From assembly GCA_005888315.1 (NCBI GenBank), contig VAWH01000018.1, positions 174,447 through 238,446 on the forward strand: 64,000 nucleotides of DNA. Reading direction: 5' to 3'. Below the pieces are notes generated by a model, which worked only from the letters and a program-made list of their open reading frames with translations, ran no database searches and was not told the origin of the DNA. The position numbers and the translations under genes are program-made. Source of the stretch: Actinomycetota bacterium. GTDB taxonomy: Bacteria > Actinomycetota > Thermoleophilia > Gaiellales > Gaiellaceae. Shown one piece after another: positions 52,645 through 61,285 of this stretch; position 1 is the stretch's first letter, and each line of letters opens with the position of its first letter.

Positions 52645-53951
52645 TTGGCCGAGCGCGCCGGCTGCTCGCGCGCCTCCGCCAGGAGATAGGGCGCGAACCG
52701 CGGCAGCTCGCGCCGCGGCAAGTGCGCGCGGACGAAGACGCCGTCCGGCTGGTCGACCCGCTCCTGGATCGGAGCTCCAAGCGCGTAGAGCTCGGCGAGA
52801 CGCGCGCCCTCGTCGTACGGGAGCAGCATCCGGACGCTCTCGAATCGCTCGCCGAATCGCACGGCGACCCGTTCGCGCAGCTCGTCCAGGCCCTCGGCGC
52901 TCGCCGCCGAGACCTGCAGTGCGTCGGGATACCGGTTCGCCAGGCGTCGGCGCCGCAGCGGGTCGACGAGATCGATCTTGTTCAGGACCAGCTCCACGGG
53001 AATCTCGGTGACGCCGATCTCGGCGAGGACGTCGTCGACTGCGGCGCGCATCTCGTCGAGCGCGTCGTCTGACGCTGACCCGTCGACCACGTGCACGACG
53101 AGGTCGGCGATGAGCGTCTCTTCGAGCGTCGCGGCGAAGCCCTCGACGAGCTGGTGCGGCAGGCGGCGGATGAAGCCGACCGTGTCGGTGAGCAGGTACT
53201 TGCGGCCGTCGACCTCGAAGCCGCGCGTCGTCGGGTCCAGTGTCTCGAAGAGGCGGTCCCGGACCGAGACGTCGGCGCCTGTGAGGGCGTTCAGCAACGT
53301 CGACTTGCCCGCGTTCGTGTAGCCGGCGAGCGCGATCACGGGCGTCTCTGAGCGCCGACGGGACTTCCGGCGCGTGGCACGCTGGCGCTCGAGCGCGCGG
53401 AGCCGGCCGCGCAGGACCGAGACCCGGCGGCGCGCCAGCCTACGGTCGGTCTCGAGCTGCGACTCGCCCGGCCCGCGCGTGCCGACGCCGCCGCCGAGCC
53501 GCTCGAGGTGTTGCCAGAGGCCGCGCATGCGCGGCAGGTTGTACTCGAGCTGCGCCAGCTCGACCTGGAGCTTCCCCTCGGCCGTGACCGCGTGCTGGGC
53601 GAAGATGTCGAGGATCAGCTGCGTCCGGTCGATCACCCGCGCCTGCAGCGCATTCTCGAGCTCACGCTGCTGCACCGGCGAGAGCTCGTCGTCCACGAGC
53701 AGCGACTCCGCGCCCGAGCGCGCAAACGCCTCCTCCAGCTCGACCAGCTTCCCCTTGCCGACGTACGTGCGCGGCTGCGGCTTCGGTGAGCGCTGGACCA
53801 GCTCGCCGACCGGCTCGACGCCGGCGGTCCGCGCGAGCTCCTGAAGCTCGGCGAGCTCGCGATCTGCGTCGATCCCTTGTGCCAGCACGGCGACGACGAA
53901 CCCGCGCTCGGGCTCGGCACCCGGCGCAGGATCCGGCTGGCGTAGCGTCAC
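52641..53951 (-). CDS. hflX: GTPase HflX
   Basis: Ribosome-associated GTPase that rescues stalled or heat-damaged ribosomes, 436 aa. The N-terminal HflX domain has TYVGKGKLVELEE and VIDRTQLILDIFAQHA; a basic coiled segment has GGVGTRGPGESQLETDRR. The G domain starts near residue 205 with ALAGYTNAGKST, then DTVGFIRRLPHQLVEGF and NKIDL. GTG 53951 is preferred because upstream codons overlap the divergent dapE and are not conserved. It heads hflX-dut-nudix. Confidence 0.94.
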   Translation of the reverse strand: MTLRQPDPAPGAEPERGFVVAVLAQGIDADRELAELQELARTAGVEPVGELVQRSPKPQPRTYVGKGKLVELEEAFARSGAESLLVDDELSPVQQRELENALQARVIDRTQLILDIFAQHAVTAEGKLQVELAQLEYNLPRMRGLWQHLERLGGGVGTRGPGESQLETDRRLARRRVSVLRGRLRALERQRATRRKSRRRSETPVIALAGYTNAGKSTLLNALTGADVSVRDRLFETLDPTTRGFEVDGRKYLLTDTVGFIRRLPHQLVEGFAATLEETLIADLVVHVVDGSASDDALDEMRAAVDDVLAEIGVTEIPVELVLNKIDLVDPLRRRRLANRYPDALQVSAASAEGLDELRERVAVRFGERFESVRMLLPYDEGARLAELYALGAPIQERVDQPDGVFVRAHLPRRELPRFAPYLLAEAREQPARSAK

Positions 53952-53960
53952 GCAGAGATT

Positions 53961-55067
53961 ATGACCTCCGCGCGGCAGAATCCGCATGTGCCCGACCCGG
54001 AGCCAGATCGGCGGTTGGCCGAGCGCACGCTGGCGCTCGTCAACATCCCCTCGGTTAGCCGAGCGGAAGCCGAAGCGATGGCCTACGTGCGCGCTGAGCT
54101 GCCGCTGGCGCCGGTCTGGTCGACTGAGGATCTCTTGTTCGCGACCTCCCAACGGCATGCGGGGCGGCCCCTCGTCCTGCTCGCCGGCCATCTCGACACC
54201 GTTCCCGCGCAGGACAACCTTCCGGGGCTGGTAGAAGGCGATGCGGTCGTCGGCCTCGGGGCGAGCGACATGAAGGGCGGCGTGGCCGTGATGCTCGAGC
54301 TTGCCGAATGGGCGCTCGCCGCCGAGCCCGAGCTCGACCTAGGCTTTCTCTTCTTCGTCCGCGAGGAGCTCCCGGCTGAGGAAAGCCCGGTGCCCGAGTT
54401 CCTGCAGGCCTGTCCGGAGGCCAGAGAGGCCGAGCTCGTAGTCGTGCTCGAGCCGACGGACAACGAGCTCCACGTCGGCTGCGTCGGCAACCTGAGCGCG
54501 CAACTCACCTTTCGGGGAGTCAGCGCCCACTCGGCGCGGCCGTGGACCGGTGAGAACGCCATCCACAAGGCGGCGGCCGCGCTGGCGCCGCTCGCGGAGC
54601 TCGATCCGCTCGACGTCGAGGTCGACGGGCTCGTCTTCCGCGAGGTCGTCAGCGCGGTCGCGATCGAAGGCGGGATCGCGGACAACGTCGTGCCCGATCG
54701 CTGTGTCGCCCGCCTCAACTACCGCTACGCGCCCGGCCGGTCGCGCGAGCAGGCCGAGGCGCGGCTGCACGAGCTCGCGGGCGACGCCGAGCTCGAGATC
54801 CTCGGCAACTCGCCGCCCGCTCACGTCGTCGTCGACCGCCCGCTCGTGACGCGGCTCCGCGAAGCGGGCGGTTTCGCCGTGCAGCCGAAGCAGGCCTGGA
54901 CGCCGGTGGCCCAGTTCGCGGAGGCGGGGCTCGACGCCGTCAACCTCGGCCCGGGCGCGACGCGGTACGCGCACAGGGCAGACGAGCGGGTCGAGATCGC
55001 CGAGCTGGTGCGAACCTACGAGGCCCTGCGCCGGTTCGCTTCGAGGCCGGGTAGCGTCCAACCGTGA
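53961..55067 (+). CDS. dapE: Succinyl-diaminopimelate desuccinylase (DapE-like M20 peptidase)
   Basis: Zinc-dependent M20 hydrolase, 368 aa, of the succinylase lysine/DAP pathway. AGHLDTVPAQ (metal His and catalytic Asp), GASDMKGGVA (bridging Asp), FFVREELPAEESP (catalytic Glu pair), the dimerisation-domain motif GVSAHSARPWTGENA, and GPGATRYAHRADERV (metal His) are present. The gene directly precedes and overlaps dapD, which supports the DapE role over other M20 deacylases. ATG 53961 is used; GTG 53988 is an alternative. Confidence 0.92.
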   Translation: MTSARQNPHVPDPEPDRRLAERTLALVNIPSVSRAEAEAMAYVRAELPLAPVWSTEDLLFATSQRHAGRPLVLLAGHLDTVPAQDNLPGLVEGDAVVGLGASDMKGGVAVMLELAEWALAAEPELDLGFLFFVREELPAEESPVPEFLQACPEAREAELVVVLEPTDNELHVGCVGNLSAQLTFRGVSAHSARPWTGENAIHKAAAALAPLAELDPLDVEVDGLVFREVVSAVAIEGGIADNVVPDRCVARLNYRYAPGRSREQAEARLHELAGDAELEILGNSPPAHVVVDRPLVTRLREAGGFAVQPKQAWTPVAQFAEAGLDAVNLGPGATRYAHRADERVEIAELVRTYEALRRFASRPGSVQP

Positions 55068-55825
55068 GCCAACTCTCGCGGGAACGGGTCGAAGAGGTGA
55101 TCGCCGCGCTCGACCGCGGTGAGACGCGGGTTGCCGAGCGCGTCGACGGAAAGTGGCGCGTCAACGAAGAAGCGCAGCGCGCGATCCTGGAGTACTTCCG
55201 GCTCCGCGCGCTGGAGCCGCGTGAGGTCGGCCCCTTCGAGTACCACGACAAGATCCCGCTCAAGCGGGGCTACGAGCAGCTCGGCGTGCGGGTCGTTCCG
55301 CCGGCGACAGCGCGTTACGGTGCCTTTCTCTCGCCGGGTGTCGTGTTGATGCCGAGCTACGTCAACATCGGCGCCTGGGTCGGGCCGAACACGATGGTCG
55401 ACACATGGGCGACGGTCGGATCGGGCGCTCAGATCGGAGCCGACGTCCATCTCTCGGGCGGAGTCGGGATCGGGGGCGTGCTCGAGCCGCCGGGGGCGAG
55501 GCCGGTGATCGTCGAGGACGGCGCATTCGTCGGCTCGCGGGCAGCGGTCGTCGAAGGCGTCGTCGTCGGCGAGCAGGCGGTGATCGGGCCGCACGTCACG
55601 CTCGGCGCTTCGATCCCGGTGATCGACGTCACCGGGCCGGAGCCGGTCGAGCATCGCGGCTACGTGCCGCCGCGGGCGATCGTCGTCCCGGGCACGAGAC
55701 CGAAGGAGTTCCCCGCCGGGACGTTCAACCTGGCCTGCGCGCTGATCATCGGCTGGCGCGACGCGTCCACGGACCTGCGTGTCAGCCTCAACGCCGCGCT
55801 GCGCGAACACGGCCTCAGCGGCTAA
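55064..55825 (+). CDS. dapD: Tetrahydrodipicolinate N-succinyltransferase DapD
   Basis: Hexapeptide-repeat acyltransferase that succinylates tetrahydrodipicolinate, 253 aa. An N-terminal helical domain is followed by the left-handed beta-helix with SPGVVLMPSYVNIGAWVGPN, VDTWATVGSGAQIGADVHLS and SRAAVVEGVVVGEQAVIGP, all typical of the proteobacterial-type DapD. The start is GTG 55064, overlapping the dapE stop. With dapE it forms two steps of the same pathway. Confidence 0.95.
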   Translation: MSQLSRERVEEVIAALDRGETRVAERVDGKWRVNEEAQRAILEYFRLRALEPREVGPFEYHDKIPLKRGYEQLGVRVVPPATARYGAFLSPGVVLMPSYVNIGAWVGPNTMVDTWATVGSGAQIGADVHLSGGVGIGGVLEPPGARPVIVEDGAFVGSRAAVVEGVVVGEQAVIGPHVTLGASIPVIDVTGPEPVEHRGYVPPRAIVVPGTRPKEFPAGTFNLACALIIGWRDASTDLRVSLNAALREHGLSG

Positions 55826-55883
55826 TACCCGGCAACGTGCCGCTTACCGCGGACACTCGCACCGGTGTGGGCCGGGTTCGCGA

Positions 55884-56579
55884 CTATTCGAGCCGCTCGG
55901 CCGGACCCGTCAGATAGGCATGGCCGCTCTCGATCCGCACGCGGAGAACGCCTCCCGGGAAGCTCACCTCCGTCTCGCCATCGCCGCTCAGGGCCGCCGC
56001 GACGGCGACCGCGCTTGTGCCGGAGGAGGTCGTCTCCCCCACGCCGCGCTCCCAGATCCGAGCGGTGACGCGGCCCTGGCCGTCGATTCGCGCGACCTGC
56101 ACGTTCGTCCGGTTCGGGAACCGCGGATGGCTTTCGAGCAGCGGCCCGAGCCGCTCGATCTCAGCCGGATCGCCCTCGACGACCGCATGCGGGTTTCCGA
56201 CCGAGACCGGCACGAACTCAACCCCCTCGAGCCGCTCCGGTTGCCCGACCTCGACGGGCCCTAGCTCCTGCTCGACGAGCTCGCCGCTGACCCGTGCTTC
56301 CGTCAGGCGCGCGCCGACTCGGATCCTCACTTCAGGTGCCCCGGCACGCTCGGCGAGCCAACGAGCGGCGATTCGCGTCCCGTTTCCGGACAGCTCGGCC
56401 CGGGAGCCGTCGGGATTCCAGATCGCGATCTCCGCCTCGGCGCCGTCGACCGCGACGACCTCGAGCACCCCGTCGGTTCGATGTTTCGCCGTTAGCTCGC
56501 GGGCGCGCTCAGGTGTCAGCCGCTCGCCCTCGACGAGCAGGTAGGAATTGCCGTGCGCGGACCACTTCGAGGATCTCAT
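55884..56579 (-). CDS. dapF: Diaminopimelate epimerase (DapF)-like protein lacking both catalytic Cys
   Basis: DapF-family protein, 231 aa, shorter than the usual 270. SKWSAHGNSYLLVE, WNPDGSRAELSGNGTR, VSVGNPHAVV, FPNRTNV and WERGVGETTSSGTSAV align along the full fold. The first catalytic Cys (CGNG) is Ser64 and the second (ACGTG) is Ser186. The usual two-Cys racemisation chemistry is therefore not possible as drawn. Its position beside dapE-dapD suggests that it serves DAP synthesis or replaced the ancestral gene. ATG 56579 lies inside the 3' end of miaA (71-bp overlap). Confidence 0.82.
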   Translation of the reverse strand: MRSSKWSAHGNSYLLVEGERLTPERARELTAKHRTDGVLEVVAVDGAEAEIAIWNPDGSRAELSGNGTRIAARWLAERAGAPEVRIRVGARLTEARVSGELVEQELGPVEVGQPERLEGVEFVPVSVGNPHAVVEGDPAEIERLGPLLESHPRFPNRTNVQVARIDGQGRVTARIWERGVGETTSSGTSAVAVAAALSGDGETEVSFPGGVLRVRIESGHAYLTGPAERLE

Positions 56580-57432
56580 CGGCGACTTCACGGGGAGGGC
56601 GGTCGGCGGCGACGCTAACAAGGCCCGGCATGCGGCGCAGCCACTTGCGCTGGTAGGCCGCGTAGCGGCGGGTGCGAAGGTTGAGCGCCTCGATCGCTTG
56701 GTCGCGTGGCAGCGTTGCGACGTCTTCCAGACCCATCGCCTTGCGCGCGGTCGTGGAGATTGGCCTGCTGAGCGCCCGCGCCACCTCCTCCTCCACCCCT
56801 GCCTCGAACATCACGCGGGTCCGGTGCTCGATCCGGCCGAGCAGCTGCTCACGCGGGAGGTCGAGGCCGACGACGACCGTCGGGTGGCGCGTATCCGCGC
56901 TCCAGAGCCGGTCGCCGGGAGCCCTGAGCGATCGCCCCGCGTCCGTGAGCTCGAGCGCGCGCACGACGCGACGCTGATCGTTCGGATGGACGGAGGCGGC
57001 CGCGGCGGGATCGCGCTCGGCGAGCAGCTCGTGGGCGCGTTCTGCGCCGACGGTTTCGTAGAGGCGCTGCCAGTGCTCGCGCTGCCCGGGGCGAGGCGGC
57101 GGTGGAAGCTCCAGCGACGAAAGCGCAGCCCGCAGGTAGAGGCCGGTTCCACCGGCCACGATCGGTGTCCTGCCGGCTGCCAGGACCTCGTCGATCGCCT
57201 CGTGCGCACGCTGCTGGTACTCGGCCACGGAGGCTTCGTGAGCGAGGTCCCAGATCCCGACGAGCCGCGTCGGAGTTGCCGGCTGGTTGGTCAGGATCGG
57301 CAGCCCCTGGTAGACCTGCATCGAATCCGCCGAGATGACCTCGGCCGGCAACCGGGACGTCAACTCCTCGGCGACAGCCGTTTTCCCCGAAGCCGTCGGC
57401 CCGAAGATCGCCAGCACGAAGCGGCCCTGCAT
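56509..57432 (-). CDS. miaA: tRNA dimethylallyltransferase MiaA
   Basis: Isopentenylates A37 of tRNAs that read U-starting codons, using DMAPP; 307 aa. IFGPTASGKTAVAEEL (P-loop), ISADSMQVYQGLPILTNQPA, PIVAGGTGLYLRAAL and RRYAAYQRKWLRRMP are conserved. ATG 57432 (MQGRFVLAIFG) is chosen, as upstream codons are unrelated. MiaB, which acts next on the same base, is encoded 1 kb away on the same strand. Confidence 0.95.
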   Translation of the reverse strand: MQGRFVLAIFGPTASGKTAVAEELTSRLPAEVISADSMQVYQGLPILTNQPATPTRLVGIWDLAHEASVAEYQQRAHEAIDEVLAAGRTPIVAGGTGLYLRAALSSLELPPPPRPGQREHWQRLYETVGAERAHELLAERDPAAAASVHPNDQRRVVRALELTDAGRSLRAPGDRLWSADTRHPTVVVGLDLPREQLLGRIEHRTRVMFEAGVEEEVARALSRPISTTARKAMGLEDVATLPRDQAIEALNLRTRRYAAYQRKWLRRMPGLVSVAADRPPREVADEILEVVRARQFLPARRGRAADT

Positions 57433-57481
57433 GCCCCGATTGTGGTGTTTGCATCCGCGCCGACGTGCCGATACCTCGCAC

Positions 57482-58468
57482 ATGAAGGTTCCGAGGATCT
57501 TCGGGGGCCGCACGCACATGGACCGGCAACCGCGTGAGCTGGTCGCATTCATCGTGCTCGGCGCCGCCCTCTCGGCGGCGGCCGTCGTCGGCGTCTCCTG
57601 GGCCGCGGGCTTCGGCGCGGTCTCCGACCGGTTTCAGCACGTCGACGCCGGCTGGCTGCCGCTCGCGCTGGCGGCAGAGGTGCTCGCTTACGTTGGCTAC
57701 GTGCTCGCTTACCGCGAGGTGGCTCGGGTCGAGGATGGACCTCGCCTCGCCCATTCCCGGGCGCTCGCGCTCGTCGCGACCGGCTTCGGCGTCTTCATCG
57801 CGCGAGGCGGCTTCTCCGTCGACCTGCACGCCTTCCGTCAGGAGTTTGTGAGCGATCGTGAGGCACGCGTGCGGGTGCTCGGCCTCGGCGCGCTCGAGTA
57901 CGCGCTGCTCGCGCCGGCCACATGCATCGTCGCGATCCTGCTCCTCGTCGACCACGTCCACCAGCCGGGCACCGGACTGACGATGCCGTGGGCGATCGCC
58001 GTTCCGACCGGCGGCGTGCTCGCCCTCTCGGCTCTGCGGCTTCGGGACCGCCTCCGCGGGCGCCACGGCTGGCGCGACCACGTCGCGCAGTGGCTGGACT
58101 CGATCCACGTGATCCGACAGCTCTTCATCAAGCTCGAGCACCTCGCCGGGCCGATCGGAACCGGCATCTACTGGTTCGGGGACATCGCGTGCCTGGCCTT
58201 CTGCCTGCGAGCGTTCGAGGGCCACTTTCCCTCGGTCGCGCCGCTTCTGATCGGCTACGCGACGGGCTATGCGCTCACGCGCCGGACGCTCCCGCTTGCG
58301 GGAGCCGGCGCCGTCGAAGCGCTGCTGCCGTTCGCTCTCTTGTGGACCGGCACGCCGCTCGCAGCGGCGGTCACCGCCGTCCTCGCCTACCGGATCGTCA
58401 ACTTCTGGCTGCCGATCGTGCCGGCCGTCTTCGGGCTCCGCTCGCTGCGAGCGGCACACGCCGACTAA
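57482..58468 (+). CDS. Polytopic membrane protein (AglD/UPF0104-like)
   Basis: A 328-aa protein with about eight hydrophobic helices. GFGVFIARGGFSVDLHAFRQ and the late ALTRRTLPLAGAGAVEALLPFALLWTG followed by AYRIVNFWLPIV resemble the lysylphosphatidylglycerol synthetase/AglD transmembrane family, whose GG-E-P pattern marks lipid-linked transferases or flippases. The function cannot be specified. ATG 57482 or ATG 57518 are both possible. It lies between miaA and miaB on the opposite strand. Confidence 0.75.
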   Translation: MKVPRIFGGRTHMDRQPRELVAFIVLGAALSAAAVVGVSWAAGFGAVSDRFQHVDAGWLPLALAAEVLAYVGYVLAYREVARVEDGPRLAHSRALALVATGFGVFIARGGFSVDLHAFRQEFVSDREARVRVLGLGALEYALLAPATCIVAILLLVDHVHQPGTGLTMPWAIAVPTGGVLALSALRLRDRLRGRHGWRDHVAQWLDSIHVIRQLFIKLEHLAGPIGTGIYWFGDIACLAFCLRAFEGHFPSVAPLLIGYATGYALTRRTLPLAGAGAVEALLPFALLWTGTPLAAAVTAVLAYRIVNFWLPIVPAVFGLRSLRAAHAD

Positions 58469-58477
58469 ACGCGTTCG

Positions 58478-59803
58478 CTACGCGGCGACTGCTGCGACCA
58501 CGGTCCCGCGAAGGGTCGTCGACGTGGCACCCTCGATCTCGACCGCGACGAGCTCCCCCGCCGCGGCGCCGCCGGTGAAGTTGACGGTCGTGTTCCTGCG
58601 CGTGCGACCGCGCAGCACGGCCTTGTCCGTCCGGCTCGGGCCTTCGACGAGCACCTCCTCGACGCGGCCGATCCGCTCCCGGTTCCGCCCTTCCGCGACC
58701 CGCTGGACGACCTCGATCAGGTGCTCGATCCGCTCGCGCTTGACCTCCTCGGGTACCTGATCCGGCATCGCCGCGGCCTCGGTGGCGCGTCGCGGCGAGA
58801 ACACGAACGTGAAAGCGGCGTCGTAGCCAACCTCCTCGACCGCGGTCACGGTCTGCTCGAAGTCCTCGTCCGTCTCGCCCGGAAAGCCGACGATCAGGTC
58901 GGTGGTCAGCGCGAGATCCGGAATCGCGGCTCGCATCTCTGCCGCAAGCCGCAGGTAGCGCTCGCGGCTGTACGTTCGCCGCATCGCCTTCAGGATCCGG
59001 GTCGAGCCGGACTGAAGCGGCAGATGGGCGTGCTCGCAGACCGCTGCACATTCGGCCATCGCCTCGATCACCGGCCGCCGGAAGTCCTTTGGATGCGGAC
59101 TCGTGAATCGGATCCGCTCGATCCCCTCCACCGCGTCGCAGGCCCGCAGCAACTCGCCGAAGTCGGTGCGGAGGTCGGGCAGGAGGTCGCGGCCGTACGA
59201 GTTGACGTTTTGCCCGAGCAGCGTGATCTCGCGTACGCCGTCCCGCGCAAGCCGCTCGACCTCGGCGAGAATCTCGCCCGGGCGGCGGCTCTGCTCCCGG
59301 CCGCGGACGGACGGGACGATGCAGTAGGAGCACTTCGAGTTGCAGCCCATCGAGATCTGCACCCAGGCCTGGAAGCGACGCTCGCGATGCATCGGCAAGC
59401 CGCCTGCGAAGCGCCGGTCGTCGAGGCCAAAGCTCCCGCGCTGGACGCCAAAGCCGCCCGCCCCGATCCACTCGCCGAGGTGCGGAATGGAACCGGGCCC
59501 GAAAGCGACGTCGACATATGGATAAAGCTCGAACAGCCGCTCGCGCTGCGCCTCCGCGTAGCAGCCGCCGACGGCGATCACCTTCTCCGGATCGCGTGCC
59601 TTGAGGGCTTTTGCCTGCGCCAGATGCGCCGCGAACCGCTGGTCCGGCTTTTCCCGGATCGTGCAGGTGTTGAAGACGATCACGTCCGCCTGCTCCTGCT
59701 CGGGCGACTCACCGAGCCCGAGCTCCTCGAGCATGCCCTTGATCCGCTCGGAATCGTGGGCGTTCATCTGGCAACCGAAGGTCGTGACGTGGTAGCGACG
59801 CAC
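58478..59803 (-). CDS. miaB: tRNA-2-methylthio-N6-dimethylallyladenosine synthase MiaB
   Basis: Radical SAM methylthiotransferase, 441 aa, which converts i6A37 to ms2i6A37. Auxiliary cluster cysteines are Cys11, Cys47 and Cys81. The radical SAM motif is Cys154-x3-Cys158-x2-Cys161 in GCNSKCSYC. HLPLQSGSTRILKAMRR and a C-terminal TRAM domain (about 370-435) complete it. The start is GTG 59803; the longer open frame upstream is not conserved. It converges on the membrane protein gene with a 9-bp gap. Confidence 0.95.
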   Translation of the reverse strand: MRRYHVTTFGCQMNAHDSERIKGMLEELGLGESPEQEQADVIVFNTCTIREKPDQRFAAHLAQAKALKARDPEKVIAVGGCYAEAQRERLFELYPYVDVAFGPGSIPHLGEWIGAGGFGVQRGSFGLDDRRFAGGLPMHRERRFQAWVQISMGCNSKCSYCIVPSVRGREQSRRPGEILAEVERLARDGVREITLLGQNVNSYGRDLLPDLRTDFGELLRACDAVEGIERIRFTSPHPKDFRRPVIEAMAECAAVCEHAHLPLQSGSTRILKAMRRTYSRERYLRLAAEMRAAIPDLALTTDLIVGFPGETDEDFEQTVTAVEEVGYDAAFTFVFSPRRATEAAAMPDQVPEEVKRERIEHLIEVVQRVAEGRNRERIGRVEEVLVEGPSRTDKAVLRGRTRRNTTVNFTGGAAAGELVAVEIEGATSTTLRGTVVAAVAA

Positions 59804-59811
59804 GAGGGGAG

Positions 59812-59817
59812 ACTGTA
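59812..59817 (-). promoter_or_regulatory. -10 box TACAGT, near-leaderless miaB
   Basis: On the minus strand TACAGT is followed by 8 nt and the GTG at 59803. Confidence 0.4.
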
Positions 59818-59845
59818 GCGCGAGCCTTGCCCCGGATCCGCCCGA

Positions 59846-59903
59846 GATTAGCGGCCGCGCGAATGAATCGCGCGACCTTTTGAACGGCATCGCACGCGAT
59901 GCC
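59846..59903 (-). repeat. Two-hairpin palindromic repeat, copy 11
   Basis: Reverse orientation: GATTAGCGG (tail end), CGCGCGA/TCGCGCG stem around ATGAA, CCTTTTGAAC linker, then GGCATCGC AC GCGATGCC. Confidence 0.75.
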
Positions 59904-59943
59904 TCGGCACGAGCCGAAACTCTAGCGTCGCCGGTCGGGCAGC

Positions 59944-61233
59944 CTAGTGGACGCGGACTGCAAGCGCCGGCGTCGAGAACGCGGCGCCCCCCGGCGCGCT
60001 CTCGGCGGCCACATAGAGGCGGAGCACGTGGGATCCGGTCGGCAGCGGCACCCGCATTCGCAAAGGATGGAACGGCGCCAAGATCAACCTCCGCAGCGAG
60101 TTCCAGCCGCCGGCGCGGCGTTGCTGGATGTAGGCGACGCGCGCGGTCAGCTTGGCTGCGGCGCGGACCTCGAGCCAGACCGGATGCCGTGCGCTGAGCA
60201 CTCGCAGCCGTGCGTTGCCGCGGCCGACTCCCTCTGCCGGCTGCGCGCGCGAGCTGTCGAAGCCTCGCCCCGCCACTGTCGGCGCGTTGCAGAGGCTCGG
60301 GTCCCGCGTCCAGAGGTAGACGCACGCTGCGTCTGCCTTGGCCGGATCCCTGGGGGCACCGGCAAAGCTCGCCCAGCCCCACGACCAGACAGAGTCGAGC
60401 CCGAGCTCGCCCGCGACCTGTCGAGCAGCTAGCCCTTCGCGCTTGACGACGCCGAACCAGCGCGCGGCGCTGAGACCGCCGCGGCCGCCCCGGCCCGAAT
60501 GGAAGCCCAGCGCGAGTCCAACGCGGCTGCTCGGGATACCGATCGTCGTGAAGTTCCGGACCGCCCGCCGGAGCTGGAAGCGGAGGTAGATCGTCGCACC
60601 GGACGGCCCGAGGGCCTGAAGCGCCGGGCCGGGAACGTAGACCTCGCGCACGATCGTCGCGGCCTCGGCGACCGACCGCCACCAGTTCGCCGCCGCTCTG
60701 CCGGTGGCGGCGCTCTCGGAGATAAAGACACGCGGCTGCACGCCCCGTTGGGCGAGCGCTCGAACGAGCTCGAGCACGTTCGCCCGGTAGCGAGCGTTGG
60801 TCCGACTCCAGGGCGAGCGGAGGCGGGACCCGTAGAGCTCGTTGAGCGCCACGATCGGCGCGTCGCAGGCCGTGACCTTGACGGCCGCAGCGGCCAGGAG
60901 CGCAACAGCGTGCGTGACCGTCGAGGAATCGGCGGGATGCGACGGCGTGCCGACCGCGGCCTTCAAAGACATGTCCCAGTAAGCGACCTGCGCTCCACCG
61001 CTCCGGGCGTCGGCGGCGGGCGCCGTGTGTGCCAGCGCGACGGCGAGACCCGGGCGGAAGAAGAGTCGGCGGAAGGGGACCCACTTGTCGGCGTAGTCGA
61101 TCCAGGCCGGCTGCGCAGGCTCGACGCAGGAAGCGGCGGGAGCCGCGGCCTGCGAGGCAGACGCGGAAGCAGCTACCACCACCGCAGCTGCGGCAGCGAC
61201 GACCAGGATTGCGAAACGGAGCTCCCTCACCAA
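59944..61233 (-). CDS. Secreted hypothetical protein, glycosidase-like
   Basis: A 429-aa exported protein: residues 1-30 form an Ala/Val-rich signal peptide ending near SASQAAAPA. The main part has barrel-like motifs (APIVALNELYGS, RVGLALGFHSG, GLDSVWSWGWASF) that recall glycoside-hydrolase-like TIM barrels, but no catalytic signature is certain. The C-terminal 110 residues look like a beta-sandwich (ARLRVLSARHPVWLEVRA, RMRVPLPTGSHVLRLYVA). It follows rny with about 50 bp between. The function is unknown. Confidence 0.65.
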   Translation of the reverse strand: MVRELRFAILVVAAAAAVVVAASASASQAAAPAASCVEPAQPAWIDYADKWVPFRRLFFRPGLAVALAHTAPAADARSGGAQVAYWDMSLKAAVGTPSHPADSSTVTHAVALLAAAAVKVTACDAPIVALNELYGSRLRSPWSRTNARYRANVLELVRALAQRGVQPRVFISESAATGRAAANWWRSVAEAATIVREVYVPGPALQALGPSGATIYLRFQLRRAVRNFTTIGIPSSRVGLALGFHSGRGGRGGLSAARWFGVVKREGLAARQVAGELGLDSVWSWGWASFAGAPRDPAKADAACVYLWTRDPSLCNAPTVAGRGFDSSRAQPAEGVGRGNARLRVLSARHPVWLEVRAAAKLTARVAYIQQRRAGGWNSLRRLILAPFHPLRMRVPLPTGSHVLRLYVAAESAPGGAAFSTPALAVRVH

Positions 61234-61285
61234 CCAGACCCGAGCCGCCGATGGTAGCGCGGCGCGCGCCGGAAGCCCGGCGGCT

